Below, piece by piece: positions 24,573 to 32,332 of a stretch of 32,344 nt of DNA (its first letter is position 1; each line of letters starts with the position of its first letter). The stretch is from CAYMUL01 sp964393605 (lineage in GTDB: Bacteria > Bacteroidota > Ignavibacteria > Ignavibacteriales > Ignavibacteriaceae). The notes under the pieces are model-generated. The model was not told the origin of the DNA, ran no database searches, and was given only the letters and a program-made list of their open reading frames with translations. The position numbers were made by a program, and so were the translations under genes. The stretch is from positions 1-32,344 of the forward strand of contig CAYMUL010000037.1 in assembly GCA_964393605.1 (NCBI GenBank). The letters run 5' to 3'.

Positions 24573-25397
24573 TCATATACAGTTGTGCCAAGTTGTTGTG
24601 TCTTTAGAACCTCTAATAATTCTAAATTGTCCGTTACCGTTAAATGCTACAATTAAATAGTTTCCTCTTTGCCAAAATCCTTTTGCAACTGCAAGAACAT
24701 TGTTCCAGTTCTTGTTCAGAAGTGGTTGGTGGTCTGTTGGATTTTGATGTCCAGGCGAAGTAAATTCTTGCTTACTTGTCCCAGTTACATTAGTCCACGA
24801 TGAAATTTCAAAACTCCCTTTAGAAATGGAATTTTTTAGTCCAACTGCATAAGCTGGAGTAAGCGCTTGGTAATAACTACTTACTGCCCAAGTTGTCCGT
24901 GTAGCGTTGTATGGGCTTGTGCCTCTTGTCAATGCGTTTTGAATAGGAAAAATGAATACGTTGTCGTATGGTGTCGTTGGATTAACAAATTCAGCAGCCA
25001 TTGCATCTAAGTCATCAGGCAAAAGTCTTGATGAGTTTGGGGGGCTAACTTCATTTAATGTTTCTCCATTTTGTGATTCTGATAAACCGTCAAATATTGC
25101 AGATTCAATCAAGTCAGCTACATTATTGTCTGTCGGTAAGTTATGTGAAAGAATAATCCATTCAACATCTTCATTATTATTCCAAATGTCTAATATACGA
25201 ATGACTTTACTGCTCATTTGTTTAAACGGCATTGAAGAATTTATGCAATTGTCTGCTTCATTAAAGTGTTCAAATACTCTGTCATTTATTCCTTGTCCAA
25301 CGTAAAATATTTTTCCGTCCCTCGGGTCACGCAATGCGTAAACATATTTCCCAAGTTTTTCTTTTTGTAAAATGTCAAAAGTCCGCTGAGTATTCAT
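24573..25397 (-). CDS. GIY-YIG (LEM-3-like) domain protein with unknown C-terminus
   Basis: A 274-residue protein. Residues about 15-125 fit a LEM-3-like GIY-YIG fold: KYVYALRDPRDGKIFYVGQG (Y-V-Y ... Y-V-G in place of GIY-YIG), then INDRVFEHFNEAD with the helix Arg/His, and AESAIFDGL-like ESAIFDGLSESQNG carrying a conserved Glu. These are the expected nuclease elements. Residues 140-274 (VFIFPIQNALTRG, TTWAVSSYYQALTPAYAVGLKN, VLAVAKGFWQRGNYLIVAFNGNG, RIIRGSKDTTTWHN) form a second domain I do not recognise. This is the single gene of cassette D, with about 60 bp between the cassette start and the ATG. A DNA-cleaving defence or regulatory role is possible but unproven. Confidence 0.78.
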   Translation of the reverse strand: MNTQRTFDILQKEKLGKYVYALRDPRDGKIFYVGQGINDRVFEHFNEADNCINSSMPFKQMSSKVIRILDIWNNNEDVEWIILSHNLPTDNNVADLIESAIFDGLSESQNGETLNEVSPPNSSRLLPDDLDAMAAEFVNPTTPYDNVFIFPIQNALTRGTSPYNATRTTWAVSSYYQALTPAYAVGLKNSISKGSFEISSWTNVTGTSKQEFTSPGHQNPTDHQPLLNKNWNNVLAVAKGFWQRGNYLIVAFNGNGQFRIIRGSKDTTTWHNCI

Positions 25398-25451
25398 TTC
25401 TTTTTTTTTATTTAGTCTGTCACTTATTGTTTGAACTGTCTGTTAAACTTA

Positions 25452-25601
25452 CCGCTAACGGTTTGGCGCTTGGCGATGTTTTTTGTGAGGGGATTTCAAG
25501 CACAAAAGTTCAATAGAAGCACTTCTGTTCATTCTTGCACTAATGTTGAATAAAGCACTGTCGCCCCCGAACAAAAAATATAGCCAAACCGCTGTTAGCT
25601 G
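25452..25601 (-). repeat. attC-like site of cassette C (caspase-like)
   Basis: R'' is CAGCTAAC (minus; plus GTTAGCTG 25594-25601) and R' is GTTAGCGG (25459-25452), with a total of 150 bp. The arms are less regular than in the other sites: GTTTGGC/GCCAAAC and TTTTTTGT/ACAAAAAA pair, with about 8 extra nt (TTGGCG region) on one side. It shares TTTGGCGCTTGGCG with the site of cassette E. Here R'' and the cassette's own start (TTAGCGG) match only over the first five bases, the weakest match in the array. Confidence 0.72.
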
Positions 25602-25636
25602 CCGTTTTTCTTCTTTGTCGTGGGGGATAAGTGAGG

Positions 25637-26074
25637 TCATTTTCCGTATTTGTCTTTAAGTTCAAGTTTCTTTATTCGTGAGTTAATTGCTCCTATGTTT
25701 CGTCCAAATATTTCTGCAAGTTCTTTTGCTTTCTTGCCTTCACAAAATAGCAATTCAAGTTTATTGTCGTCTTCTGTTGTCCAAGGCAAATATGCTTGTT
25801 GATGCCTTTCTCTAATTTTTTCTACTGAATATGCTTTGCCGTCTTTTGGTTCTTTAAGTTCTTTGAATTTTGTCAGCGACTTTTTAAGCGTTTCAACAAA
25901 GTCATTTAAGTCTTCGTCAAAAATCATTAGTCTGTGGTGTTCAAAGCCCGAAGCAGTCTTTTTACTTTCCGAAATTTTCAGATACAAGTCGCCTTTCTCG
26001 CTTTTCTTAATGTCAAAAAAGTAAGTCCGTGAACCTTTGGTTATTTTGTCACTGTATATTTCGTTGTCTTGCAT
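25637..26074 (-). CDS. PUR-like (DUF3276) and SANT-like DNA-binding protein
   Basis: A 145-residue protein. Residues about 8-70 (KITKGSRTYFFDIKKSEKGDLYLKISESKK) resemble the PUR-alpha-like DUF3276 proteins of Bacteroidetes, which bind single-stranded nucleic acid. Residues about 95-138 (LPWTTEDDNKLELLFCEGKKAKELAEIFGRNIGAINSRIKKL) look like a SANT/Myb-like helical module: WT-EDD opening, then GRN-GAI-SRI. It starts 2 nt after the caspase-like gene in the same cassette, so the two are probably translated together. It may be the nucleic-acid-sensing partner of that protein. The domain calls are by motif likeness only. Confidence 0.75.
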   Translation of the reverse strand: MQDNEIYSDKITKGSRTYFFDIKKSEKGDLYLKISESKKTASGFEHHRLMIFDEDLNDFVETLKKSLTKFKELKEPKDGKAYSVEKIRERHQQAYLPWTTEDDNKLELLFCEGKKAKELAEIFGRNIGAINSRIKKLELKDKYGK

Positions 26075-26076
26075 TG

Positions 26077-26706
26077 TTAATCGTGCTTACTTAGTTTGTT
26101 TTTGATTATCTTAAAACCTTGTGAAGATATGCAGTATATTTTTTCATCGTTAAGTTCTTGTCGTAATTCGGCAACTGCTTGTTGAATTTCTCTACCACCA
26201 ATTATTTTGGTATAAAATAGTTTGTTTATTTCTTTTCCTTTTTCAACTTCCAAGTCGTCCGAATAACCAACAAGACCAAAAAAAGGATAATGTTGTGAAT
26301 TTTCATCAACAATTTTAATTCCGTGAAGTCCTAAACAACTTGTCATATTTACCATAAGAGTTCCGCCCATAGCATTGTTTATTTTTTCAAGTAGTTCAGT
26401 TATTTCAGTCCATAACACATCTTCGTTTGTTGATTTTATCCAAAGTCCATTTTTGTCACCGTGTGAAATTATATGTAAACAAAATTTTGTTCCACTTGTA
26501 GCAAGTTTTAGAATATGTTGAAGCGTTGCAATGACGAGTTTCTTATTTCTACAAATAGATGATGTTTGAACAATTCCATTGTCTGCAAGAAATGTCATAA
26601 GTTCTTGTGAAATTTTCCATTCATTGTGTTCATCTTCTGGTAAGCAGTCAATAAAGAATACTTGGTCATATTCAACATCAAGGTTATTCAATTTTTCTTT
26701 TGTCAT
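26077..26706 (-). CDS. Caspase-like (clan CD) cysteine peptidase candidate
   Basis: A 209-residue cytoplasmic protein. The order strand (YDQVFFIDCLP), helix, then FCLHIISHGDKNGLW with His82-Gly83, and GGTLMVNMTSCLGLHG with Cys124 after a strand is the layout of caspase-fold peptidases: a His-Gly and a Cys about 40 residues apart, each after a hydrophobic strand. No signal peptide or membrane segment is seen. Bacterial caspase-like proteins include effectors of antiphage systems; here the partner is the PUR/SANT-like gene 2 nt downstream. Loss of activity cannot be excluded from sequence alone, but both dyad residues are present. Confidence 0.72.
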   Translation of the reverse strand: MTKEKLNNLDVEYDQVFFIDCLPEDEHNEWKISQELMTFLADNGIVQTSSICRNKKLVIATLQHILKLATSGTKFCLHIISHGDKNGLWIKSTNEDVLWTEITELLEKINNAMGGTLMVNMTSCLGLHGIKIVDENSQHYPFFGLVGYSDDLEVEKGKEINKLFYTKIIGGREIQQAVAELRQELNDEKIYCISSQGFKIIKNKLSKHD

Positions 26707-26759
26707 TTGTTTCTGTTTTTACTGTCTGCTTTTAATCTTGCACTGTCGTTCTAAAATGA

Positions 26760-26893
26760 CCGCTAACGTTTTGCAGCTACAAGAAGTTGGCGATTTCGAA
26801 GGTCAAAACTGTCTGCCACCACTGAACTTGATACGAAGCACAAAGCTTCATTTAACCACTGAACCGCCAATTTCTTGTAGGTGCTGTTATGCG
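26760..26893 (-). repeat. attC-like site of cassette B (C11 peptidase)
   Basis: R'' is CGCATAAC (minus; plus GTTATGCG 26886-26893) and R' is GTTAGCGG (26767-26760), with a total of 134 bp. The 20-nt arms 26773-26792 and 26865-26884 pair with one wobble and one mismatch. The loop has TTTCGAAG, CAAAACTGTC and TTAACCACTGA, shared with the cassette D site. Cassette B starts TTATGCG, the exact complement of this R''. Confidence 0.87.
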
Positions 26894-26901
26894 TAGTTAT
26901 T

Positions 26902-27975
26902 TTACTTTTTAATTTCAATTTTCCTCATTTCCGTAAGCATCTTATAGAATTCCAAAGTATTGTAATTTTCATTTATCGTTCTACTAATAGAAATCCCGCA
27001 ATAACCTTGCATCTTATAGTTCATTGGATTGATTTTGTGAATTACAACCAATTCTTTATTGATAAAATTTATTAGTTGCGTCTTTTTTGCATTTAAAACC
27101 AAATTGTCTGGTAGAAGTAAATTTTCTAAGAACGAAACCATGTCCCAATATTTTTCATTCCAATAATATGAGCCTTTAGGAGCTGAGCTTAGGCTAATTT
27201 TGTATTTCTGTAGCTCACTAACAAAATCAGAGAAAAGATATTTTAAGCTATCCAATTTTGAATTGTCTATTAATGTATATGAACTATACATATTATAAGA
27301 TTCATTTTCAACAATAGCTTTACCCACATCGTAACCATTGGAAATAGTTTTTGTAGACATTAGTTTAAATAGTTTACCATAGTAATAATTTGGAGCACCT
27401 AATTCAATTTGAGAGCAGAGGGTATAGTCTGCAACACCCCTAAATTCATAAAGTGGTTCAATTGAGCCTTTTGAGCATACTTGTAAGAACAAAATATCGA
27501 TTTTATCCCCTTTATACATTTTATGAAATACTTCCTTTAAACTGTCTACTTTAAGGAAATTTTTAACAGGCTTTTCGTCCAAACAGAGTTCATTTAATTT
27601 ACCACCATGGTCCAAAAAAACTATAGCTTTATGTTTGAACTTCAACTTGCTGTTTACCCAAGTTAAATATTCTTCGTATGATTTAGTGGAAGCTGAGTAT
27701 TCATTGCTAATTGAAGTTTTAATAATTGTATCCTTTGAAATTAAATATCTAGACATTCCTTCATTATCATCAAAATCTGCTTGAACTGTAGCAATAACTT
27801 TATCTGATGAAATACTATCCTGTATCATTTTAATAATTTGCTGTCCATATTCCGACAGATTATTGTCATATGGCATGTAATAAATAAAAACCCAATCAGT
27901 TTTTAAAATTTCACTTTGTGCATTGGCATTTAGACCAAAAAACAAAAATAAAAGAAGAAGTGTCTGTCTTTTCAT
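26902..27975 (-). CDS. Secreted clostripain-like C11 cysteine peptidase
   Basis: About 357 residues from the ATG at 27975, chosen because it opens directly into a signal peptide (MKRQTLLLLFLFFGLNANAQ). WVFIYYMPYDNNLSEYG is the typical start of C11/clostripain domains. IVFLDHGGK carries His123 and ILFLQVCSKGSIEPLYEFRGVADY carries Cys167, the catalytic dyad. The variant VCSKGSIE replaces the usual DACLMGxxE. It probably acts in the periplasm or at the cell surface. In-frame upstream ATG codons lie inside the attC-like site (27987 in the R' box), so the leader from the cassette boundary is only about 14 nt. It is the only gene of cassette B. Confidence 0.85.
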   Translation of the reverse strand: MKRQTLLLLFLFFGLNANAQSEILKTDWVFIYYMPYDNNLSEYGQQIIKMIQDSISSDKVIATVQADFDDNEGMSRYLISKDTIIKTSISNEYSASTKSYEEYLTWVNSKLKFKHKAIVFLDHGGKLNELCLDEKPVKNFLKVDSLKEVFHKMYKGDKIDILFLQVCSKGSIEPLYEFRGVADYTLCSQIELGAPNYYYGKLFKLMSTKTISNGYDVGKAIVENESYNMYSSYTLIDNSKLDSLKYLFSDFVSELQKYKISLSSAPKGSYYWNEKYWDMVSFLENLLLPDNLVLNAKKTQLINFINKELVVIHKINPMNYKMQGYCGISISRTINENYNTLEFYKMLTEMRKIEIKK

Positions 27976-27982
27976 ATAATTA

Positions 27983-28116
27983 CGCATAACGTTTTGCGTG
28001 TATGTGCAGTAGCGGATTAGAAGCACTTTCCTGTCCGTTTAGCACAAGGTTTCTTAGATGCACAGACCTTCGATTTACCACTTCACCCGCTATTGCCACA
28101 TACACGCTGTTGGCGG
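27983..28116 (-). repeat. attC-like site of cassette A
   Basis: R'' is CCGCCAAC (minus; plus GTTGGCGG 28109-28116) and R' is GTTATGCG (27990-27983), with a total of 134 bp. The arms 27996-28015 (20 nt) and 28087-28107 (21 nt) pair almost perfectly: 19 Watson-Crick pairs, one G-T pair and a single extrahelical C on the R'' side. A lone extrahelical base on that arm is a known feature of attC hairpins. Cassette A starts TTGGCGG at 32339, the exact complement of this R'' 4.2 kb away. Confidence 0.87.
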
Positions 28117-28134
28117 TTCGTTGTTATTAATTAA

Positions 28135-28230
28135 TCAGTTCATCATTTCAATATTCATTTCTAAAAGATGAGCAATCACGGATGCTCCAGCAATTGCTAC
28201 TAAGAAAGCAATGATGGAGGTTATGTTCCA
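28135..28230 (-). pseudogene. Short coding remnant, one membrane helix
   Basis: Thirty-one open codons after a stop, reading WNITSIIAFLVAIAGASVIA then HLLEMNIEMMN and stop. There is no start codon. It looks like the C-terminal transmembrane helix of a membrane protein whose rest is lost. It sits between the decayed protease copy and the attC-like site of cassette A. Confidence 0.35.
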
Positions 28231-28268
28231 ACTACTTTATCCTAATCTTACAAAAAAATAAAATACTG

Positions 28269-28349
28269 TTACAGGTAATATGCAGCCTTATGCTTGAGTC
28301 TAAAAATTTTAAATTCCGAATGCTCTCTTAGTTTATTTAATAAATATTG
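28269..28349 (-). pseudogene. Decayed junction of a duplicated TM-protein/protease module
   Basis: The minus strand reads QYLLNKLREHSEFKIF then RLKHKAAYYL and stop. The first part matches the C-terminus of the 30461-31054 protein (QYLLNKLRE) and the second the N-terminus of the aspartic protease at 30459 (ELKIFEPKHKAAYYLYQ). The intact junction has TAG-T-ATG; here both stop and start are mutated, fusing the two frames. Nucleotide similarity covers about 28265-28355 versus 30410-30500. It is the trace of a second copy of the two-gene module, whose protease was deleted. Confidence 0.8.
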
Positions 28350-28380
28350 ATCTATCAAATTATCATAAAGTATACGTAAA

Positions 28381-29031
28381 CTAATTGTTTTTATGAGTCG
28401 AATAATTATTAATGTGTTTTTCAATTAGTTGGTTGAGCAATAATTCTTGGCCTACTAATTCTTTAAATCGTATTCTGAGTTTATTTATTTCTGATTTGGC
28501 TCTTACCATATCATTAACATCGTTAATTATTAAGAATTCTGTAATGCCTGCTATGCTGCTAGTCATAATATGATATTTTAAATTGTAAATTTCACTTAAT
28601 GACCGAGACATGTTAAAATCGAATTCAGATAAAATTCCGATTGAATTGGAGGTTGTCCAAGCAGCATCTGTAAACATCTCATCAATAAAATTTTTACCTG
28701 ATAGGTGTTCAATTTTAATAGATTTTTCTATTATTATAATGTTAATGAGGCTATCGAGATAGTTTTGGTCATTTAAACTAAATAAAATTTGCTGATGTAA
28801 TTGAATCCAATTCTCAAGAATAGCTTGATTGCGGTTTAATTCATTCTCTATTGCGTGTAAGGCATTTGTTTTGTTTTTATTTGTTTTTCTTGTTTCTACA
28901 ATCTGATTTATGGTTAGGGCAAATAGAACACTAATGACAATCAAAAAAAATTGAACCAGGTAGTCAATTCCTTTAATCTTGTGCTTTAGAATTTTGTTTT
29001 TTACCTTTTTACCGAATTTACTTTCTTTCAT
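28381..29031 (-). CDS. Single-TM protein, paralogue of the 30461 gene (DUF6090-like)
   Basis: A 216-residue protein. A basic N-terminus (KKVKNKILKHKIKG) precedes one transmembrane helix (IDYLVQFFLIVISVLFALTINQI), then a helical domain beginning TNALHAIENELNRNQAILENWIQLHQQ. The same architecture and matching words occur in the 30461-31054 protein (HLIQAVLIFTSVFLAFWLNEL ... AIESVINEVSNNKAILERWMPKH), so the two are paralogues. The TM-plus-helix start resembles DUF6090-type proteins of Bacteroidetes, function unknown. A decayed protease start follows it instead of an intact gene. Confidence 0.78.
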   Translation of the reverse strand: MKESKFGKKVKNKILKHKIKGIDYLVQFFLIVISVLFALTINQIVETRKTNKNKTNALHAIENELNRNQAILENWIQLHQQILFSLNDQNYLDSLINIIIIEKSIKIEHLSGKNFIDEMFTDAAWTTSNSIGILSEFDFNMSRSLSEIYNLKYHIMTSSIAGITEFLIINDVNDMVRAKSEINKLRIRFKELVGQELLLNQLIEKHINNYSTHKNN

Positions 29032-29118
29032 TATTGGTTGTATAATTACTGATTATTATTGGTTATTTTATCCGAATTATTATTAAGGTTTTTACCCTAA
29101 TGTTCTTAATCATCGAAA

Positions 29119-30459
29119 TTAATAATGGTTAACTTCGTAACCAAAATAGCTGTTTTTATAATCGATAATCAACCTGGCGTCTTTAGCAATGTCTATACCC
29201 AATACTCCGTCAGGGGAGATAAATATTGTGTTTACAGGTGGCCGTGTTTGGATGTTGCTGAATTGAAGCCGATAGTTTCCCAAGAGCAGGGTTAAACCCG
29301 GAAGGGTTTTTACTTCCATCTTCTCAAACCCTCCAGCAGAACCTACAGTTTCTTGTTTTGTACTAGTTGGCATAATTTCAAACTTACCCAATAAATGATC
29401 GGTAACCGAACTATTTCTAGCACCCGTATCAAGTCCGAAAAGTACAGGAATACCGCTCTCCGACAGTAGTTCAACCATCGGATAGCCAAGCCAGAAAAAG
29501 TTGCGTGTTAGATTTTCCTGTTGCCGGGGTTCCTTAATAGTCACTTCATTGAGCGCATAATCAATCTCAAGACGCATATTTTTGATGGCATTCCAGCCAA
29601 TAATGCCATCAATTTTGACCACCGTAAACAATCCGAACAACTTGATTTCCAGATCGCTTTTATCAATTATGATTGAAGGATGGTTGTAAATCAGCAAACC
29701 GCCAATTTCAAGTGAATCAATGATCGCAGGTTGAATAGTTACACGTTTGTTGGTGCCGGTTCCGGCAGTGGTTGTTTCTGCACCCTTCGGCTGAATACCG
29801 CATGTAGCAGCAACTTCTGAAGAAAGTACACTAATTCCCGCTCCGCTGTCAATCCAGAAATTGAAAGATTTTCCATTTACCTTAACCTTTATAACGGGCG
29901 ATCCACTTTTGCTAACCGAGAGAGGTAAAATTATGGGCACCTCCGGAAAACGATAGGTTTCCACGGGCGACTGTCGGAATGCATTTACTATAATAAGGTC
30001 GTTCGATTCATTGCTGTTATCAATGGTATAATTCTGAGAATATTTATACAATTCCTGAAACTTGCCGGTATTAAAAAGGAGATTGGAATAAATTTTCCCG
30101 GAATGCTCTCTAATGAGCTCATTATAGGCTGTGTCACTCAACGTTTTAAAGAGAACTTCAGCTTCTTCGTTTTTGCCATCTTTTATATACTGCAATCCCT
30201 TGCTAAATCTACTTATTTCGTAGTCAGGAGTAAATTGTTGTAGGGCCTCCATATCTGTTTGGAGTGCTTTTAAAGCACCCCAAACGTCTTTATATGCAGG
30301 ATGGATAACATTGGGTGCGCTAGTTGAATTCTTTGAGACCTCCAACACTTTAGATGTCGAAACACATCCATAAACCAATAAGATTGCAGTAAGAACCAAG
30401 ATTGCCTGATACAGGTAATATGCGGCCTTATGCTTGGGTTCAAAAATTTTGAGTTCCAT
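29119..30459 (-). CDS. Retropepsin-like aspartic protease, membrane-anchored
   Basis: A 446-residue protein. The N-terminus has a hydrophobic segment (YLYQAILVLTAILLVYGCVS) that ends in a lipobox-like VYGC, so it may be a lipoprotein or a TM-anchored protein. Residues about 60-150 are helical (TPR-like spacing). Two retropepsin-type half-sites follow: FWIDSGAGISVLSSEVA (about 205) with GIIGWNAI, and FGLDTGARNSSVTDHLL (about 345) with GVLGIDI. Each D-[ST]-G-A is an aspartic-protease active-site motif, so one chain can supply both catalytic Asp residues. The ATG lies one nucleotide after the stop of the upstream TM-protein gene, so the two are translationally coupled. Confidence 0.85.
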   Translation of the reverse strand: MELKIFEPKHKAAYYLYQAILVLTAILLVYGCVSTSKVLEVSKNSTSAPNVIHPAYKDVWGALKALQTDMEALQQFTPDYEISRFSKGLQYIKDGKNEEAEVLFKTLSDTAYNELIREHSGKIYSNLLFNTGKFQELYKYSQNYTIDNSNESNDLIIVNAFRQSPVETYRFPEVPIILPLSVSKSGSPVIKVKVNGKSFNFWIDSGAGISVLSSEVAATCGIQPKGAETTTAGTGTNKRVTIQPAIIDSLEIGGLLIYNHPSIIIDKSDLEIKLFGLFTVVKIDGIIGWNAIKNMRLEIDYALNEVTIKEPRQQENLTRNFFWLGYPMVELLSESGIPVLFGLDTGARNSSVTDHLLGKFEIMPTSTKQETVGSAGGFEKMEVKTLPGLTLLLGNYRLQFSNIQTRPPVNTIFISPDGVLGIDIAKDARLIIDYKNSYFGYEVNHY

Positions 30460-30460
30460 A

Positions 30461-31054
30461 CTATTCTCTCAGTTTATTTAATAAATATTGATATTCTCTG
30501 ATCATTGCATTTTCTTGAGCATAGATTTCCTTGATAAGATTGTAATAAATGATATAATTCTCTATTCTTTTTTCATTATCAAACAGTTCACGTTGTTTAT
30601 AGAAATTTTGTGTTAATTCTTTAATTGAATAATCTACATACTCTTGTTGCTTGTAGATCCTGCTAATTAAAATTCTATCATTTATGTCTAGCTTTGTACC
30701 TGTCTGCTTTATATAATCCCAACTATCATAAGTCAGAATCTCTCTAAATATAGGTTCGCCTTTTGTAATAAATTGTGGATTGAATTGTTGGATGGTGTCA
30801 AGACTATTTTGCAAAAACTCTTCTGCTGCTGAAATCATTAAACTATGTTTTGGCATCCAGCGTTCTAAAATTGCTTTGTTATTCGATACCTCATTTATTA
30901 CAGATTCAATAGCTTCGTGTGTTCTTTGTTTCTCCGCATTTAAAACTCTTAATTCATTTAGCCAAAACGCAAGAAATACACTTGTGAATATAAGAACCGC
31001 CTGAATCAGATGGTCGGTTGTTCTGGTTGAAATGTTGATTTTTTTAAGCTTCAT
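30461..31054 (-). CDS. Single-TM protein coupled to the aspartic protease (DUF6090-like)
   Basis: A 197-residue protein. After a basic start (MKLKKINISTRTTD) there is one transmembrane helix (HLIQAVLIFTSVFLAFWLNEL), then a helical domain (AIESVINEVSNNKAILERWMPKHSLMIS ... LINDRILISRIYKQQEYVDYSI-like). It ends QYLLNKLRE. It is a paralogue of the 28381-29031 protein. It lies 4 nt after the BNR lipoprotein gene and 1 nt before the protease gene, so the three form one operon in cassette A. It may be a substrate or regulator of the protease; this is inferred from the coupling only. Confidence 0.78.
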   Translation of the reverse strand: MKLKKINISTRTTDHLIQAVLIFTSVFLAFWLNELRVLNAEKQRTHEAIESVINEVSNNKAILERWMPKHSLMISAAEEFLQNSLDTIQQFNPQFITKGEPIFREILTYDSWDYIKQTGTKLDINDRILISRIYKQQEYVDYSIKELTQNFYKQRELFDNEKRIENYIIYYNLIKEIYAQENAMIREYQYLLNKLRE

Positions 31055-31058
31055 TATG

Positions 31059-32258
31059 TTATGGTTTAATAAAAGTTTTCCGAATATTTGCTGTTAGGCT
31101 AACATCAGTCTTCACTCGTTTGGTAAATAAAATTCCCGTTTCTGATTCAGGGTCATAAGCACTGGCTCCTGAACCCAATTCATTGGAGTCGCTGGCTGTA
31201 ATCGATACCCGTACTCTTAATTTTCCGGTGTTGTCTCTCTCTAGTTCAGGATTTTCAAGAGATTTTATCTCCACCACCTTGCAACCTTTATGATTAAAAT
31301 CTTGCTTGCCTGCGTTCCAATCATCAGGCGTTAAAATAAGTAATAATTTTCCGTCTTTCCCTTTGGCAATATCTGTTTGCGAAATACGCTCACCACCTAG
31401 TTCGCTTGCATCAATTGAATTTGCCAGGATACCTCGGTGTTCCCAGTTCCAAGTTGAAGGACTACCTGAAGGCGTAGTTGCATACACGTAGGTGCTATTT
31501 TTACTCATTACTGGTGTTGAACCACTATACACAAACGCAACCATAATCAAGTATAGTTTATTATTGGTTTCATCGAAATACAAGGCAGGCTCGTTCCAAA
31601 AGAAAACCTCAGAATTTAAATCAGGTGGTACAAGTCTTTGATTTACATTCCAACTGCTATGAGTAAAACTTCCGCCTATCGTGCCAATCTCGCCATTTGT
31701 TAGGTTTTCAGGGCTATCAGCTTTTACAATGGAAATGTAAAATGAATTATTAGGTCGTTCTTTGAAACCGCCACCGGTAGGAATAAAATAGTTGAGTCGT
31801 GCTGCCAACCAGTAGTTGTCAATATTTTGCTTGACTGGAAGCAAATTGACGGTTTCATGGTCCAAGTATCCGGCCTGGCCGGGATTAGCTGGGTTATTCA
31901 TCTGTTCGGGTTCAAAAAGTTTTTTGACAAAAACCCAATTATTGCCACTGTCGTTAGATTTTGCCAAATGTATAGCCACACTTGGAACAGGAGTGGAGCC
32001 ACTCACTTTGTAGTGAGGGAAACTATACGCTAACCATAGTGTGTTTGAATTAGGGTCTTTGCGAATGGACGGGTCGGCATATCCAAAGAAATCAGGGTTA
32101 TTTTGATATGGATCGCCCGGAACAAGTAACTCCTGGCAGTTTGCATCCACACAATCAAGCATAATTGTTTGTGTTGTATCCTCTGGTGAAACAATATCAT
32201 CTTTCTCACAAGAGAAGAAAGCCAAACTTGTCAATAGTAATACAGTTAATTTTTTCAT
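31059..32258 (-). CDS. BNR/sialidase-like beta-propeller lipoprotein
   Basis: A 399-residue protein. The signal peptide MKKLTVLLLTSLAFFSC ends in a lipobox, and the following EKDD resembles the acidic surface-export signal of Bacteroidetes lipoproteins. An Asp-box (SNDSGNNWVFV) and repeated motifs such as LWLAYSFPHY, LYLIMVAFVYSG and KLLLILTPDDW suggest a sialidase-like or glycosidase-like propeller. I cannot see a full set of sialidase Arg residues, so enzyme activity is uncertain. AGGAAG lies 4 nt before the ATG. It is the first gene of cassette A, about 80 bp inside the cassette boundary. Confidence 0.8.
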   Translation of the reverse strand: MKKLTVLLLTSLAFFSCEKDDIVSPEDTTQTIMLDCVDANCQELLVPGDPYQNNPDFFGYADPSIRKDPNSNTLWLAYSFPHYKVSGSTPVPSVAIHLAKSNDSGNNWVFVKKLFEPEQMNNPANPGQAGYLDHETVNLLPVKQNIDNYWLAARLNYFIPTGGGFKERPNNSFYISIVKADSPENLTNGEIGTIGGSFTHSSWNVNQRLVPPDLNSEVFFWNEPALYFDETNNKLYLIMVAFVYSGSTPVMSKNSTYVYATTPSGSPSTWNWEHRGILANSIDASELGGERISQTDIAKGKDGKLLLILTPDDWNAGKQDFNHKGCKVVEIKSLENPELERDNTGKLRVRVSITASDSNELGSGASAYDPESETGILFTKRVKTDVSLTANIRKTFIKP

Positions 32259-32332
32259 ATTGCTTCCTATTTTATTAGTGCTTTTATTAGACTGCCAAAA
32301 TACCTAATGGTTTAATTTCGTTTTTACAATGA

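Noticed and set aside
23460..28116. CRISPR-like array
   Set aside because: Repeats are 134-155 bp, imperfect, about 1 kb apart with genes between them; attC-like sites explain them better.
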